NCBI GenBank assembly: GCA_050301235.1
Contig: JBNKZD010000070.1
Location: forward strand, 1-64,000
Source of the DNA: JAFGIN01 sp050301235
Lineage (GTDB): Bacteria > Fibrobacterota > Chitinivibrionia > Chitinivibrionales > Chitinispirillaceae
Direction: 5' to 3'
DNA: 64,000 bases
In this document: piece by piece, positions 27,438-37,387 of the stretch
How the letters are laid out: each line of letters begins with the position of its first letter
Position numbering within the stretch: position 1 is the first letter of the stretch
Translations under genes and position numbers: made by a program
The notes under the pieces: model-generated
The model's database searches: none
Told to the model about the DNA's origin: nothing
What the model saw: only the letters and a program-made list of their open reading frames with translations

Positions 27438-28410
27438 TAGCATTTTCCGAACACCAGCGCTCTCCCCAGGCAAGTGTAATAACATTAAAATCTTTGATTT
27501 TCGATATTTGTTTGTAACAGTAATCATAATTCCACCTGAATGGAAATGGGTGACTCAGTTCAAGTACATGGGAAGCAAATGTAATTTTTGGTTTCACATG
27601 ATAAACCGCTTTCGAAAGAGGCATTGGCAGTTGTGTATGAACGATAAATATATCAACAGGCTCAGTGGTTTTCATCTTTTTAATGTTATTTCCATCACCC
27701 GTATGATAGATGGTGAATTTATCATTGTTACATCGATAAGAGATCTGATACTGGAGCATATTTTTAGAACTAATGAGCGGTAATTGCCGATGATGGTCGC
27801 CAATACACATTGAAATGGTATTATTACCTAATGTTATCACTGTATCTTTTTTGACAATTACCGAATGGGGATAAAAATTTGAAAAAACAGGCTTTTTAAA
27901 CTCTAACATTTTTTCAACCAGTCGCTTATCGTAGTGATCATGATGCCAGTGAGTTATTAATAATACATCTAAAAAAGATGCAAGCTTTTCAGCATCACGA
28001 AAAGAGAGATCAACACCAATGATAGATGTTGCTGTCTGAAAAACATAACCCATATTATAGAAATACCAGCAGATCAGCCCTTTTTCAACTTTAGTTGATT
28101 CTATTGCATTAATTGACCGATTGGTAACATTTTTAAAATATTCAAGAACCTGGAATTTATCTTCGAGAGCTTCTGCTTTGTAACAGTTAACGGTTTTTAT
28201 ATATTTCATGAAAGTTAACGGCCTGACATGTTGAGCCTGCTCCTGAATAAGCTGAAGATACTGATTTCTGATTTCTTTCAGGGTATCATTGGTCGGATAG
28301 ATAATAAGCTCGATTTTCTGCAGTTCATCCTCGGCGGCCTTGACATTGTGTTCCGCAATAATTGAAAAAGGGGCAAAAAAAGTCAGTAGAATAAGAAATT
28401 TCACACGCAT
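27421..28410 (-). CDS. Exported MBL-fold metallo-hydrolase
   Basis: A 329-residue protein with a signal peptide (cleavage near residue 20-25) and a metallo-beta-lactamase fold. The metal motif HWHHDHYD is intact, and GDHHRQLP and YHTGDGNN give further ligands. The family is the UlaG/lactonase-like branch (COG2220), which hydrolyses lactone, phosphodiester or similar bonds; the substrate cannot be named. The gene follows the cyclase-family gene by 17 bases and appears to be the last member of a four-gene operon led by the hydrogenase-like sensor. Confidence 0.8.
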   Translation of the reverse strand: MRVKFLILLTFFAPFSIIAEHNVKAAEDELQKIELIIYPTNDTLKEIRNQYLQLIQEQAQHVRPLTFMKYIKTVNCYKAEALEDKFQVLEYFKNVTNRSINAIESTKVEKGLICWYFYNMGYVFQTATSIIGVDLSFRDAEKLASFLDVLLITHWHHDHYDKRLVEKMLEFKKPVFSNFYPHSVIVKKDTVITLGNNTISMCIGDHHRQLPLISSKNMLQYQISYRCNNDKFTIYHTGDGNNIKKMKTTEPVDIFIVHTQLPMPLSKAVYHVKPKITFASHVLELSHPFPFRWNYDYCYKQISKIKDFNVITLAWGERWCSENAIISSK

Positions 28411-28427
28411 AATAAAAATGAATAGTT

Positions 28428-29051
28428 TCAGGATTGATATACTCTCGCAACTACCCTTACAGGTGATGAATCCGCTTTAATTTTCAAAGGGAAAGCGAAA
28501 ATTTCGAACCGATCATAACTTAAAAGTAACTTGAGATTGGTCATATTTTCTATAATCAGAATATCATGTTTAAACAGTAGTTTGTGAATATCAAATGGAA
28601 ATCTGTCAGGTGAAGGTGAATCAATCCCAAGCATTTTGATCTTTTTACCGATTAGAAACTCTGCAAACAATTGGTCAATAACCGGATAGTTCTGATAATA
28701 CGAGTCAGTTCCATAAAGATCGCTGTGACCAGTGAAAAGAAGTACAATATCATTACTTTTAACGCACTCAGGAAAACAATTATTAGACGAAATACATGTC
28801 TGGTTTCTTACATCAAGCAGACAACCATTTCCGGTAAATCTTTCGATCGGATAACTATCTACCAGCGTTTTTGAATCTGTCAAATGCATTGGCGTATCTA
28901 TATGTGTACCCGTGTGCATGCCCGTCTGAAGCCTGAAATTATTGTAATGATCATACTCAAGGTAGTTTTCCTGAAAAAGGGCTATCGGAGTATCAGAAGG
29001 GTATACAGGCATGTTATCAAATATTGTCAAACTTAGATCAATATATTGCAT
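28428..29051 (-). CDS. Cyclase family (kynurenine formamidase-like) metal hydrolase
   Basis: A 207-residue protein of the cyclase/KynB family. The metal-binding HTGTHIDTPMHL is complete, and NMPVYPSDTP and GIDSPSPD are family landmarks. These enzymes hydrolyse amides or esters of various small molecules. The start at 29051 (MQYIDLSL) is taken because GGTGAT precedes it and the family begins at this point; an in-frame ATG at 29117 adds 22 unrelated residues. It starts 16 bases after the small gene upstream, so it is operon-linked to it. No tryptophan-degradation genes are nearby, so kynurenine is not implied. Confidence 0.82.
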   Translation of the reverse strand: MQYIDLSLTIFDNMPVYPSDTPIALFQENYLEYDHYNNFRLQTGMHTGTHIDTPMHLTDSKTLVDSYPIERFTGNGCLLDVRNQTCISSNNCFPECVKSNDIVLLFTGHSDLYGTDSYYQNYPVIDQLFAEFLIGKKIKMLGIDSPSPDRFPFDIHKLLFKHDILIIENMTNLKLLLSYDRFEIFAFPLKIKADSSPVRVVARVYQS

Positions 29052-29067
29052 TGAAATCACCTTACAA

Positions 29068-29313
29068 TCACATAAAACGTACTGTAATCTTTTTAAGATA
29101 TCGTTCTTCAAGTACACCGGCTATTCGTTTTACAATTGCATGACGTAATTCGACATTATGATTACCGGTTATCCTGTTGGCATCATTAAGTCTGGTTCCT
29201 ACAATGAATGTTATATCATCACTTTCCAGAAATCTGAAATATAATTTAAATGCAGCATTTCCATTTTCGAAAAAAGATGGATTACTTTTTTGGATTTTCG
29301 GAAAATGATTCAA
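29068..29313 (-). CDS. Small conserved-looking protein in the hydrogenase-sensor operon
   Basis: An 81-residue frame that begins 32 bases inside the end of the hydrogenase-like gene and ends 16 bases before the cyclase gene, which argues for a translated cistron. Its sequence (SDDITFIVGTRLNDANRITGNH, then ELRHAIVKRIAGVLEERYLKK) looks like a folded alpha/beta domain, but I recognise no family. It could be a partner of the sensor. Confidence 0.45.
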   Translation of the reverse strand: MNHFPKIQKSNPSFFENGNAAFKLYFRFLESDDITFIVGTRLNDANRITGNHNVELRHAIVKRIAGVLEERYLKKITVRFM

Positions 29314-30997
29314 TTATTGAATCAAGAACAATTTCCGTTTCTGATGCATTCTCACCAAGTAAACATGCTATTTTCTGCACCATTGTCAGGTTTTTCTGGA
29401 TGACATCTCTTGCTCGTCTCACAACCTGTTCCTTTTGTATAAAAGGTGCAGTGATATCGGCAAAAACACCACCAATCACTGAATGTGGTTCGATAGTGAA
29501 AATTGACCCCTGAATAATCCTGTTTTCGACTTTAAAATCACGATGAATAATATCTTCACCGGTGTCAAGAACATGCTTGAAAAATTCATGAAAAGGTACT
29601 ATTTTATGAAGTGAAACTCCTTCAAGTCCTGATGATGAACCGAATGCGGTTTCAGTGGCTGGCCCAAAAATTGTTACAAAATTCCTGTTACTTTCGATTA
29701 TACGGAATTGATCATTTACAATAACAACACCTGAAGGCATTGTGCGAATCAGACCCATAGCTTTGTTCTGTGCCAGTTTCCGCATATAGGTAACGCACAT
29801 GGTACGCTCGGCTTTACCCGAAAGAAGTGCATTTGCAAAATCGCGACAGGAGTCGTAGCCACAACCTCCGCAATTCAGTTCATCTTTAACAGAAAGTTTC
29901 CCGACCTGCAGTAAAGCGCCTGTAATCTCTTTTTCGGAATAGGTAAAAAATTTGACGGTTGAATCTGCAACGAACTCTGCAATCGGTATTGATGGTGTTC
30001 GGGGGATTTTTTTTGAAGGATATGAGGTTGTAGTAATTATTGTGAGCCGTTTTTTAATAGTAGAATAGTGATCTTCACAAAGTGGACCGTTGATACACCC
30101 GCCTTCACAAGCAAGAGCCTCGATAAACAGATTTTCTTTCAACGATTCAGGGTCGATATTTTCCAGGGCATTTCTCACATTTTTAAGTCCGGAAAAGGAG
30201 ATAAACTGTGGATCATTAACGGTACAGTTAATTTTTATTGTTGCTGACATTCCACCATCAACCGGATACATTGCTCCTTCTTCTGCAGCATTGGGGATGA
30301 AAAGGCTGTCACTATCAGGAGTGAGTGCAGTTAGATCTATCTTTTCCTCGCTGAGCCAGTTCCGAAAATCTTCGAATGTTATTACTGTATCAATCAAGTT
30401 GGGATGACTGTCAGCTTCACGTTTTTTTCCAATACAGGGACCAATGAAAACAACGCCAATAGTTTCGCCATAGCGCTTCCGGAGCATTTTGCTGTGAGCA
30501 AGCATTGGCGAAAGAAAACCGGTAACTGTTCCTGTCAATTTAGGAATATAGTGTGTTATCAGATCGACAATTACTGGACAGGCTGAAGAGATGAACAGTT
30601 TATGTTCTTGAGTAGCAAGCTGCTGTGCGATATGAGCGGATACCTGCTGTGCACCAAGCGCCGTTTCCGAAACCCCAAAAAAACCCAGCTTTTTAAGAGC
30701 ATTGATTATAACTGATCCATCAGAAATACCGAATTCACTTTTGTATGATGGGGCAAGTGATGCAATTACTTTCTTTTTTGTTTTAATCAGGTTTTTAACT
30801 TTCCCAAGATCATCCCTGACTTTCTTCGCATGCGCTGGACACACATTGACACAATGTCCGCATAATACACAAAGCTCAGGAATGACAGCTGCTGCGCCAT
30901 TTTGAAATTTGATCGCTTTTACCGGGCATTCCCGTACACATTTGTAGCAATCCTGACATTCGTTTTTTTCTGTATAAATCGGATTAAAATTTTTCAT
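29282..30997 (-). CDS. [FeFe]-hydrogenase-like sensor protein with PAS domain (group C/HydS-like)
   Basis: A 571-residue protein. Two [4Fe-4S] ferredoxin sites start it (Cys 14, 17, 20, 24 and 43, 46, 49, 53). The H-cluster domain follows: SSACP (about 136) in place of TSCCP, GPCIGKK (about 184) in place of MPC, and ACEGGCING (about 296). An iron-sulphur CGGCGYDSC segment (about 375) precedes a PAS domain (about 425-530). The Cys-to-Ala and Met-to-Gly exchanges are those known for the sensory HydS-type enzymes, which are thought to sense H2 rather than turn it over fast. ATG at 30997 follows AGGGA; a TTG at 31018 is rejected. It leads a four-gene operon. No maturase genes are in view. Confidence 0.82.
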   Translation of the reverse strand: MKNFNPIYTEKNECQDCYKCVRECPVKAIKFQNGAAAVIPELCVLCGHCVNVCPAHAKKVRDDLGKVKNLIKTKKKVIASLAPSYKSEFGISDGSVIINALKKLGFFGVSETALGAQQVSAHIAQQLATQEHKLFISSACPVIVDLITHYIPKLTGTVTGFLSPMLAHSKMLRKRYGETIGVVFIGPCIGKKREADSHPNLIDTVITFEDFRNWLSEEKIDLTALTPDSDSLFIPNAAEEGAMYPVDGGMSATIKINCTVNDPQFISFSGLKNVRNALENIDPESLKENLFIEALACEGGCINGPLCEDHYSTIKKRLTIITTTSYPSKKIPRTPSIPIAEFVADSTVKFFTYSEKEITGALLQVGKLSVKDELNCGGCGYDSCRDFANALLSGKAERTMCVTYMRKLAQNKAMGLIRTMPSGVVIVNDQFRIIESNRNFVTIFGPATETAFGSSSGLEGVSLHKIVPFHEFFKHVLDTGEDIIHRDFKVENRIIQGSIFTIEPHSVIGGVFADITAPFIQKEQVVRRARDVIQKNLTMVQKIACLLGENASETEIVLDSIIESFSENPKK

Positions 30998-31309
30998 GCC
31001 GTTTCCCTGCGTAATCAAGAAATTTTTCTGAAAGAATCCTCAGAAGAATAGTGCTGTCCATCTCTATTATTAATACCTTTAAAACAATTTAACTTACTGG
31101 TTAAAGTGCTTCTTTATCTGAAAATGAACAATATTGATCATTAATCGCTATCGAAAGTGGTGATAATTGGGTTAAATATAATTATAATATACGGTTTATA
31201 ATGAAAATTGTCCAGACATTTGTGATTATTTTCACTTAAAATCTTAAAATAGGCGACTCAAAGGTAATTCAATGAAATTATTTTAAATTTTAATGTGAAT
31301 TTTATTACT

Positions 31310-32098
31310 TTAATTGATCTTCATTATACCAATTACATTAGGTATTTCAGGAGCTTCAGAGGGTGAGTAGCCTAATCCGTTAAATTGCCCAATTAATTCA
31401 AGTTTCGTTGAAATTGTTTCTATGGCCATCTGCGCAATATGACCTCCATCAAGATACATTGCTCGATCGATATTGATCGGAAGGGCAAGCAAAATGTTTG
31501 AAAAATCATGTACGGAGTGAGGAGTACCGGAAAAAATGAAAAGAATTTTTCCGCTTTTATCCGCCCCAATTGAAGCGATACTCCAGGACTGTCCCTGACT
31601 CCAGACATTTTTACCAGTACAGGAGATCATCCGGATACTTTGAATAAAAGTTGTGTAATTGCGTTTTAAACTGATAAAATCATCACATTGACGATCTATA
31701 ATCCTGAATAGCGGAACATCTGCGCTTCTGGGATTGAATACAAGTATTGTTTTGTCTTTTGACATATACGAATTATTTGTATGAACAGCAGTTTTCATCA
31801 GTGAAACCGATGTTTTATAGTCCTGCTGGTACATGCTTGCATTGATCGCTGCCACAAGATGCTTCCTCTTACACCACTGTTTTGCCGATAAAGCCTTACC
31901 CTGATCAGGAGCCGATGAACAGAATAGTTGCAATGAATATCGGGATGGGTCGATTCTGAGGATGTAAATAGTAGCTTTAATACTGTCTGGATACCCGGGT
32001 GAATGGAATGTACCCAGCTCAAGACCACTTTCAAGTGTTTTCCATGCAGAAAAAGCCTGTGAAATAAACAGTAACAATATAACTGAGTATTTAATCAT
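31310..32098 (-). CDS. Phosphodiester glycosidase family protein (NAGPA/DUF2233-like)
   Basis: A 262-residue protein with a signal peptide (FISQAFSAW, cleavage near residue 18). The fold marker MYLDGGHIAQMAI near the C-terminus, NASMY near residue 90 and the segment with SIASIGADKSG are the usual signs of the phosphodiester glycosidase domain, named for the human uncovering enzyme NAGPA. Bacterial members are thought to act on cell-surface or exopolysaccharide phosphodiesters. It is transcribed alone, separated by 310 bp from the sensor gene; that gap shows no gene. Confidence 0.8.
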   Translation of the reverse strand: MIKYSVILLLFISQAFSAWKTLESGLELGTFHSPGYPDSIKATIYILRIDPSRYSLQLFCSSAPDQGKALSAKQWCKRKHLVAAINASMYQQDYKTSVSLMKTAVHTNNSYMSKDKTILVFNPRSADVPLFRIIDRQCDDFISLKRNYTTFIQSIRMISCTGKNVWSQGQSWSIASIGADKSGKILFIFSGTPHSVHDFSNILLALPINIDRAMYLDGGHIAQMAIETISTKLELIGQFNGLGYSPSEAPEIPNVIGIMKIN

Positions 32099-32256
32099 GA
32101 TTGTGTTCCTGATAGTGGATCTCTTAAAAAATAGGTTTAGGTTTTGTTGAGTTCAAGTGCTTCTGCCCGGACAAATAGTTTATTTGACATTTAACTTCCG
32201 TTATTATAAGCTTTTAATACACACACTTTTCAATTTAGGTTAATGGATGTCAGTAA

Positions 32257-33522
32257 GTGAAAATTCAGGTACTTAGAACTTCTAAAGCACATGTGGCCCG
32301 CAAATCAGGAAAAAAACGCACCTGGTTTCTAAAGCCATTTCGAAGTGTTTTGATCGATTATGCTGTTTTTTTTTCCATTAATATAACCCTGGTCCACTTC
32401 CTATTGATACTGATGCATGATCAGATCGTTGTAATGGTCGGAGTATTCTGGGTTGGGCTTTTTGCCTGGCGTGGCGGGATCATTGCCGGATTGATTGGGG
32501 GTGCTATCATTTCATTTTCAATTTCAATAAGCTTGTCTTTTGCGCCAAAAGGATTAGGTGCAATGCCCTACTATTTCAATAACAAAGTTCCAGGCGTTGT
32601 CTTTGGGCTAATACAATACATTACTGTGTCTATTGTTGTCGGATACATTTCGACTCTGGTTCACCAGTTACGTAAAGAAATTCAATTGAGGATTAATATT
32701 CAGAAGCAATTGGAATGTAAAGTAAGAGAACTTGATGCTTTTGGCCATACGGTAGCTCACGATCTTAAAAACCCCCTTATGATAGTAAATGTATCGATTG
32801 ATGGACTGATTAAAGAGTTTGGATCCCTTGGTAGTCCCAAAGCTGCAAAAATGCTCGCTTTTATCAGTGATGGAACTAAACAGATGATAAACATTATTGA
32901 ATCACTGCTTATGCTGGCAGGTGTTAAGAAGATCAACAATCAGGATTTTGAAATCTTTCCCGCAGGTGACAGTGTTAATGATGCTCTTAAAAGACTGGAA
33001 TATCTTATTGAAGCTAACAATGTCAAGATACAAAAACCCGAATATTGGCCATCTGTATATGGGTATGCTCCCTGGATTACCGAAATTTGGGCTAATTATA
33101 TAAACAATGCGATAAAATATGGGGGAAATCCAGCACAGCATATACAACCATCAATTGAACTTGGATATGATTTTCCTAATAATGATAGAAAAGATGCATT
33201 TGTTCGTTTCTGGGTAAAAGACAATGGACCCGGTATTACCAAAGAAAAAATACCAGCATTATTCAAGGAATTCTGCAGGCTGGATAATACTACCGGGAAA
33301 GAAGGACATGGACTAGGCTTATCTATTGTTAAGTTAATCGTTGCACGTTTCAATGGTGAAGTCGGCGTTGAGAGTGAGCCAGGGAACGGAAGTCTTTTTT
33401 ATTTTACTCTTCCCGTTAAAATAATTGAAGAAACACATGCAAACAAAAAATTCAATAAAATAACCATTAAACAGGATCATTATAAGAAGGATGTACTTAT
33501 AAATGAAAGTGTTAGTAGCTGA
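32257..33522 (+). CDS. Membrane sensor histidine kinase
   Basis: A 421-residue kinase. The N-terminal 140 residues hold four or five membrane helices (ALFAWRGGIIAGLIGG-type segment), an MASE-like sensor. The H-box is TVAHDLKNPL (His near residue 168), the N-box NNAIKYGG, and the ATP lid GHGLGLSIVK with DNGPGIT, all intact. The start is GTG. The next gene (REC plus HD-GYP) overlaps by 20 bases and the REC-HPt gene follows, so the three form a phosphorelay operon that probably controls cyclic di-GMP. The signal is unknown. Confidence 0.9.
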   Translation: MKIQVLRTSKAHVARKSGKKRTWFLKPFRSVLIDYAVFFSINITLVHFLLILMHDQIVVMVGVFWVGLFAWRGGIIAGLIGGAIISFSISISLSFAPKGLGAMPYYFNNKVPGVVFGLIQYITVSIVVGYISTLVHQLRKEIQLRINIQKQLECKVRELDAFGHTVAHDLKNPLMIVNVSIDGLIKEFGSLGSPKAAKMLAFISDGTKQMINIIESLLMLAGVKKINNQDFEIFPAGDSVNDALKRLEYLIEANNVKIQKPEYWPSVYGYAPWITEIWANYINNAIKYGGNPAQHIQPSIELGYDFPNNDRKDAFVRFWVKDNGPGITKEKIPALFKEFCRLDNTTGKEGHGLGLSIVKLIVARFNGEVGVESEPGNGSLFYFTLPVKIIEETHANKKFNKITIKQDHYKKDVLINESVSS

Positions 33523-34501
33523 TGATGAACTGGTGAGCAGGACCAAGGTTGAAAAACATGTCACAACTATGGGACATGAAGTTATTGTTGCCTGTGATGG
33601 AAGGGAAGCATTAAATCTATGGCGACAGCACCGTCCGGAAATGGTTATTACTGATTGGGTAATGCCCAATATGACCGGCGTGGAACTTGTTCAGGAGATC
33701 AAAAATCTCCAGGGGAGCCGTTACTGTTACGTGATCATGGTCACTTCACAAAACGAGACTAACGATCTTATTATTGGGATGAATGCAGGTGCAGATGATT
33801 TTTTAACTAAACCATTCGTAAAGGAAGAACTAACTGTCAGGATAAAAGCCGGTGAGCGTATTGTCAATTTTGAAAGTCGTGATATTGTTATATTTTCAAT
33901 GGCGTGTCTGGCTGAAGCCAGGGACAACGACACAGGTAACCATCTTGAGCGTATCCGTTATTATTCTAAAGTGCTGGCGGAAAATTTAGCTGCTGAAGAA
34001 AAACTAAAGCAACTGACACCATCATTTATTGACAATATTTTTATAACAAGCCCTCTTCATGACATAGGCAAAATTGGTATTCCGGATTTTGTTCTGCTCA
34101 AGCCTGGCCGGCTGGACGACAAAGAATATAAGATCATGCAAAAACATACATCAATTGGCCACAAGGCACTTTCAACTGCAATCGAAAAATATCCTAATGA
34201 GGAATATCTTAAAATGAGTGCGGAAATAGCTTTGAATCATCATGAAAAATATGATGGAAGCGGGTATCCATCTGGGATGAAAGAGGAGGAGATCCCGTTG
34301 AGTGCACGCATTGTAGCTCTGGCGGATGTGTATGATGCACTGGTAAGTAAGCGAGTATACAAAAGCGCCATGCCTCATGATACAGCCCGCTCTATAATTG
34401 TCTCTGAACGGGGTAAACATTTCGATCCTGTAGTTGTTGATGCGTTTCTGCGTTGTGAACAGCAGTTTGTTGAAATCCTGGAAAAATTTGATATGCAATA
34501 G
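33503..34501 (+). CDS. Response regulator with HD-GYP domain (cyclic-di-GMP phosphodiesterase)
   Basis: A 332-residue protein. The receiver domain (1-120) has a phospho-acceptor Asp near residue 51 (VITDWVMPNMTG) and the switch lysine in LTKPF. The HD-GYP domain (about 130-320) contains HDIGKIGIPD, the HHEKYDGSGYPSG GYP motif and further metal residues (RIVALADVYDALVS). Such proteins hydrolyse cyclic di-GMP to GMP when phosphorylated. It overlaps the histidine kinase gene by 20 bases and AGAAGGA lies before its start. It is the likely output of this relay. Confidence 0.93.
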   Translation: MKVLVADDELVSRTKVEKHVTTMGHEVIVACDGREALNLWRQHRPEMVITDWVMPNMTGVELVQEIKNLQGSRYCYVIMVTSQNETNDLIIGMNAGADDFLTKPFVKEELTVRIKAGERIVNFESRDIVIFSMACLAEARDNDTGNHLERIRYYSKVLAENLAAEEKLKQLTPSFIDNIFITSPLHDIGKIGIPDFVLLKPGRLDDKEYKIMQKHTSIGHKALSTAIEKYPNEEYLKMSAEIALNHHEKYDGSGYPSGMKEEEIPLSARIVALADVYDALVSKRVYKSAMPHDTARSIIVSERGKHFDPVVVDAFLRCEQQFVEILEKFDMQ

Positions 34502-34567
34502 ATGGACTTTTGTTCAATACAGGTTTTTGATCTTTGCTTCTCAATAGTTTTAATTTAACGGGTAATT

Positions 34568-35371
34568 ATGGAATCAATTGAACTCAAAGACAAGGTTATT
34601 TTAATAGTTGATGATTATGTAATAAATACTGAGATGATCAGCCTGCTTGTTTCTGACACCGGTGCAACCCCTCTCACAGCATCGAATGGCAGGGAATGTG
34701 TTAATATCATTTGCAAACAATCTGTAGATATGATCTTTATGGACCAGCACATGCCTGTTATGGATGGCCTTCAGGCAACACGTGAAATCAGATCTTTACC
34801 AGAAGGTAAAAACATTCCTATTATTGGCATTTCTGCCAGTGAAGATGATCATGAGAGGGGTCAGTGCCTTCAGGCAGGAATGAATATGGTTGTTAACAAA
34901 CTCACCCTTAATTTTGAAAAGATTTCTGAAATTGCCGAACTCATGATTGGCAATCCAAATAGTATTGCTGAGAATCCTGCCAATCATAATTTTCAGAGTG
35001 AGCATTTGGATTGTGAAAAACCCGACTTTGATGGTGAAGAAATGAATTATGTAAAAGCCCTTATGGAATTTGAAAATGATGATGATTTAGTACATTCCCT
35101 GATGGAAGAATTCCTTAAAAATACCAGGGCGCAAGTAAAAAGCATGAAAGACTCTTTTGAAAATGGAGATTTCGGATCCATCCAGAGAGAATCGCATGGA
35201 ATTAAGGGTGGTGCTGCAAATTTATGTGCCATGCCTTTGTCTAATGCCGCAAAAGCACTTGAAATGGCTTGTAAAAAACACGAAACCCCCGATACCATTT
35301 TCAAGCTGCTTAACGATCTGAACAAGGCGGTCGAATCGTTTGGCAGTTATGTTAAAAAAAAGCTGTTATAA
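34568..35371 (+). CDS. Receiver-HPt phosphorelay protein
   Basis: A 267-residue protein with a receiver domain (1-125; Asp near residue 59 in IFMDQHMPVMDG; lysine in VVNKLTL is shifted from the usual K-P pair). A histidine phosphotransfer domain follows (about 165-260) with the phospho-accepting His in ESHGIKGGAANL (about residue 210). It lies 66 bases after the HD-GYP gene. It could pass phosphate between the histidine kinase and another receiver. The lack of a Pro after the switch lysine is a small deviation. Confidence 0.88.
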   Translation: MESIELKDKVILIVDDYVINTEMISLLVSDTGATPLTASNGRECVNIICKQSVDMIFMDQHMPVMDGLQATREIRSLPEGKNIPIIGISASEDDHERGQCLQAGMNMVVNKLTLNFEKISEIAELMIGNPNSIAENPANHNFQSEHLDCEKPDFDGEEMNYVKALMEFENDDDLVHSLMEEFLKNTRAQVKSMKDSFENGDFGSIQRESHGIKGGAANLCAMPLSNAAKALEMACKKHETPDTIFKLLNDLNKAVESFGSYVKKKLL

Positions 35372-35538
35372 TTAATGCTCAGATAGTACGAAAAATATCC
35401 TGCTACAAACAACATTGCACTTTTATTTTACAGATGGATCGATAGTGAGTATTCCTTAAATCGATATTTCCGTATATAGAACCAATTATGCTCATCAGTC
35501 TCTGGAAGAAAATCTTAAACAATCTCGCTCTGCAAGGT

Positions 35539-35775
35539 CTACAATTTTTTTGTCAAGGTTCGAATAAATATCGCCACATCTGCTTTGTCCAGTTCACCCT
35601 TAGCCACCGAGAGGACAAAATCAGCGAACTTCCCTTGCGGGGCTGTGAAATCATAACCGTTAAAAGCAAGAAAAACAAGTCTTTCGAGTGCTTCCTCTGA
35701 AAGTTGGCATTGAGCTAAAACGGTAAATTCCTCTCCATTCTCTTATCCAATCGCCATCAACAAATGATATAAAAG
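35539..35775 (-). pseudogene. Frameshifted, 5'-truncated remnant of unknown gene
   Basis: On the minus strand, ENGEEFTVLAQCQLSEEALE continues as ERLVFLAFNGYDFTAP and on to TRTLTKKL-like residues before TAG at 35539. Upstream, SFVDGDWIREWRG is in a different frame, meeting near 35735-35745. The two pieces read as one protein with a frameshift. There is no start codon, and the 5' side abuts the neighbouring gene. The domain is not recognised. Confidence 0.4.
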
Positions 35776-35780
35776 TAGTA

Positions 35781-36839
35781 TCACCTCACCCTGAAAAATT
35801 CAAGGATACCGTACGCCGCATGTGTGGTGTCACTCGCCCATGCCATGTCTGCCTTGTAATAGAAGGTCGCAGGGTTTCCCACCAGCAGTTTCGTAAGATT
35901 CCCGAGAATCGGACCCAAATCGTCAATGAAGGAGTATCGGAACAGCCGGTTTTCGGCACGGATCGTCCACTGGTGATTGGGTGCTGAGTAAAATGTGGTC
36001 TCTGTGGGTTTTCCATTGACAGTGTCGATTACGGAGGTTACCTTGACATTGTTTACCGTGACGGGTGCCGCATCTCCGTCTTTCCAGATCCAGCCGGCAG
36101 GAGATGCATCTTTTTTCACAGGAATGCGGAATTGCGCCATCACACTTTTCCCATCCATCAATCCCCTGAATAATATGATACCTCTGGAAACTTCGGGCGC
36201 AGTGCCAACCGACCGTGAGTGTTCGAGCATCAACCGGCACCCTTGAATGGTTCGTGGTGCAGAACCCGGAATAGTGAGTGTCATATTGGCATTGGCTCCG
36301 TGAAGGAGAACCGAGTATTCGAAAAATTTTCCGATTGAATCTTCCGGTGAAGGAGAGGAGACAGTGACATCGATCAACGGAACTTTGACAGGGGTGGGAA
36401 TGGCATCGGTCATGATGTCCGCATTACCACCTTTAAGCGCCATGGAAATTCGGGTCGAATCGTTGGTACACGCAAGGCGGCAAGGGCCGATTACTAAAGC
36501 TGAACCAGGAGATTCTTCGGTATGCCATTTATCTCTGCCATAATAATTTGATGCTTTCCATGAAACTCCTCCAGGCAAGATTGCCAGCAGACGGATGGTT
36601 CCGTTAGGCCCGCCGGGACCTATATTGGTGATGGTGGTCTGTATCTGAACGAATGTGCCGTCATCCGCCGAAACCGAGGCTGTATACACGTCGGTAAAAC
36701 TTCCAGCCGGGAGAATCACGGGATGAAAGGTCGGGGCAGTACATTCCGCGAAAGATGAGAACGTACAGTGAGAAAAAATGATGAATAAAGATAATAAACG
36801 GTAAAACGACTTGAAGAAGGTATTCCGTTGCACACTCAT
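35781..36839 (-). CDS. Secreted protein of unknown function
   Basis: A 352-residue protein with a signal peptide (cleavage near FSSFAEC, residue 32). The body is beta-rich with internal similarity to choice-of-anchor or Ig-like folds (ITNIGPGGPNGTIRLLAILPGG, VKVPLIDVTVSSPSPEDS). It is visibly richer in G and C at codon ends than its neighbours, which hints at recent acquisition. I recognise no family. It stands alone between a decayed fragment and a gene-poor 550-bp stretch. Confidence 0.6.
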   Translation of the reverse strand: MSVQRNTFFKSFYRLLSLFIIFSHCTFSSFAECTAPTFHPVILPAGSFTDVYTASVSADDGTFVQIQTTITNIGPGGPNGTIRLLAILPGGVSWKASNYYGRDKWHTEESPGSALVIGPCRLACTNDSTRISMALKGGNADIMTDAIPTPVKVPLIDVTVSSPSPEDSIGKFFEYSVLLHGANANMTLTIPGSAPRTIQGCRLMLEHSRSVGTAPEVSRGIILFRGLMDGKSVMAQFRIPVKKDASPAGWIWKDGDAAPVTVNNVKVTSVIDTVNGKPTETTFYSAPNHQWTIRAENRLFRYSFIDDLGPILGNLTKLLVGNPATFYYKADMAWASDTTHAAYGILEFFRVR

Positions 36840-37387
36840 GACCAGTTGTTCCTGTCGAATTAATTGAAAACATCATGATGGCAACCTGATACCGAAAAAA
36901 TACCCTGACCATCGATTTTGCTACTTTCGTTCATAAATTACAACCTGCAGTTTCTGAAAGACAATACTATTGGAAAGAAGGTGAGCGATGTAGTGCATAA
37001 TAAATCGGTAAAATATCAAAATGAAACATGAATAGTATTTTTCATTGATAACACCTCCTTTTCTTACTATCTTTGCAAGAACCTTCCTGAAATAGCTGAT
37101 TTGACTCCGTCCATAAATCTAAAAGATGATGCCACAATTAAAAAATATTGAAACATTGTGGCAAGTGGAAAGATGCGATTCCCAGACCACCACCGCAAAT
37201 AAGTGCTGAATCTGACTCTGTAGCCGAAGAATAATACTATATTATAGTTTCTTCGAACAAAATTGTATTTGAATCTGTTTTTTTAAAATCTGCTTCAAAA
37301 AGCCAAGGCTCCGAGCTACTGAAATGTTCATTTTAATCAGCTCAGAATGAAGTACAACAAGAAAAAGTTTTAGAAAAACCCCAAAAA
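36840..37387. other. Gene-poor stretch
   Basis: I see no convincing coding sequence, RNA gene or strong hairpin in this AT-rich 550-bp interval. Confidence 0.5.
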
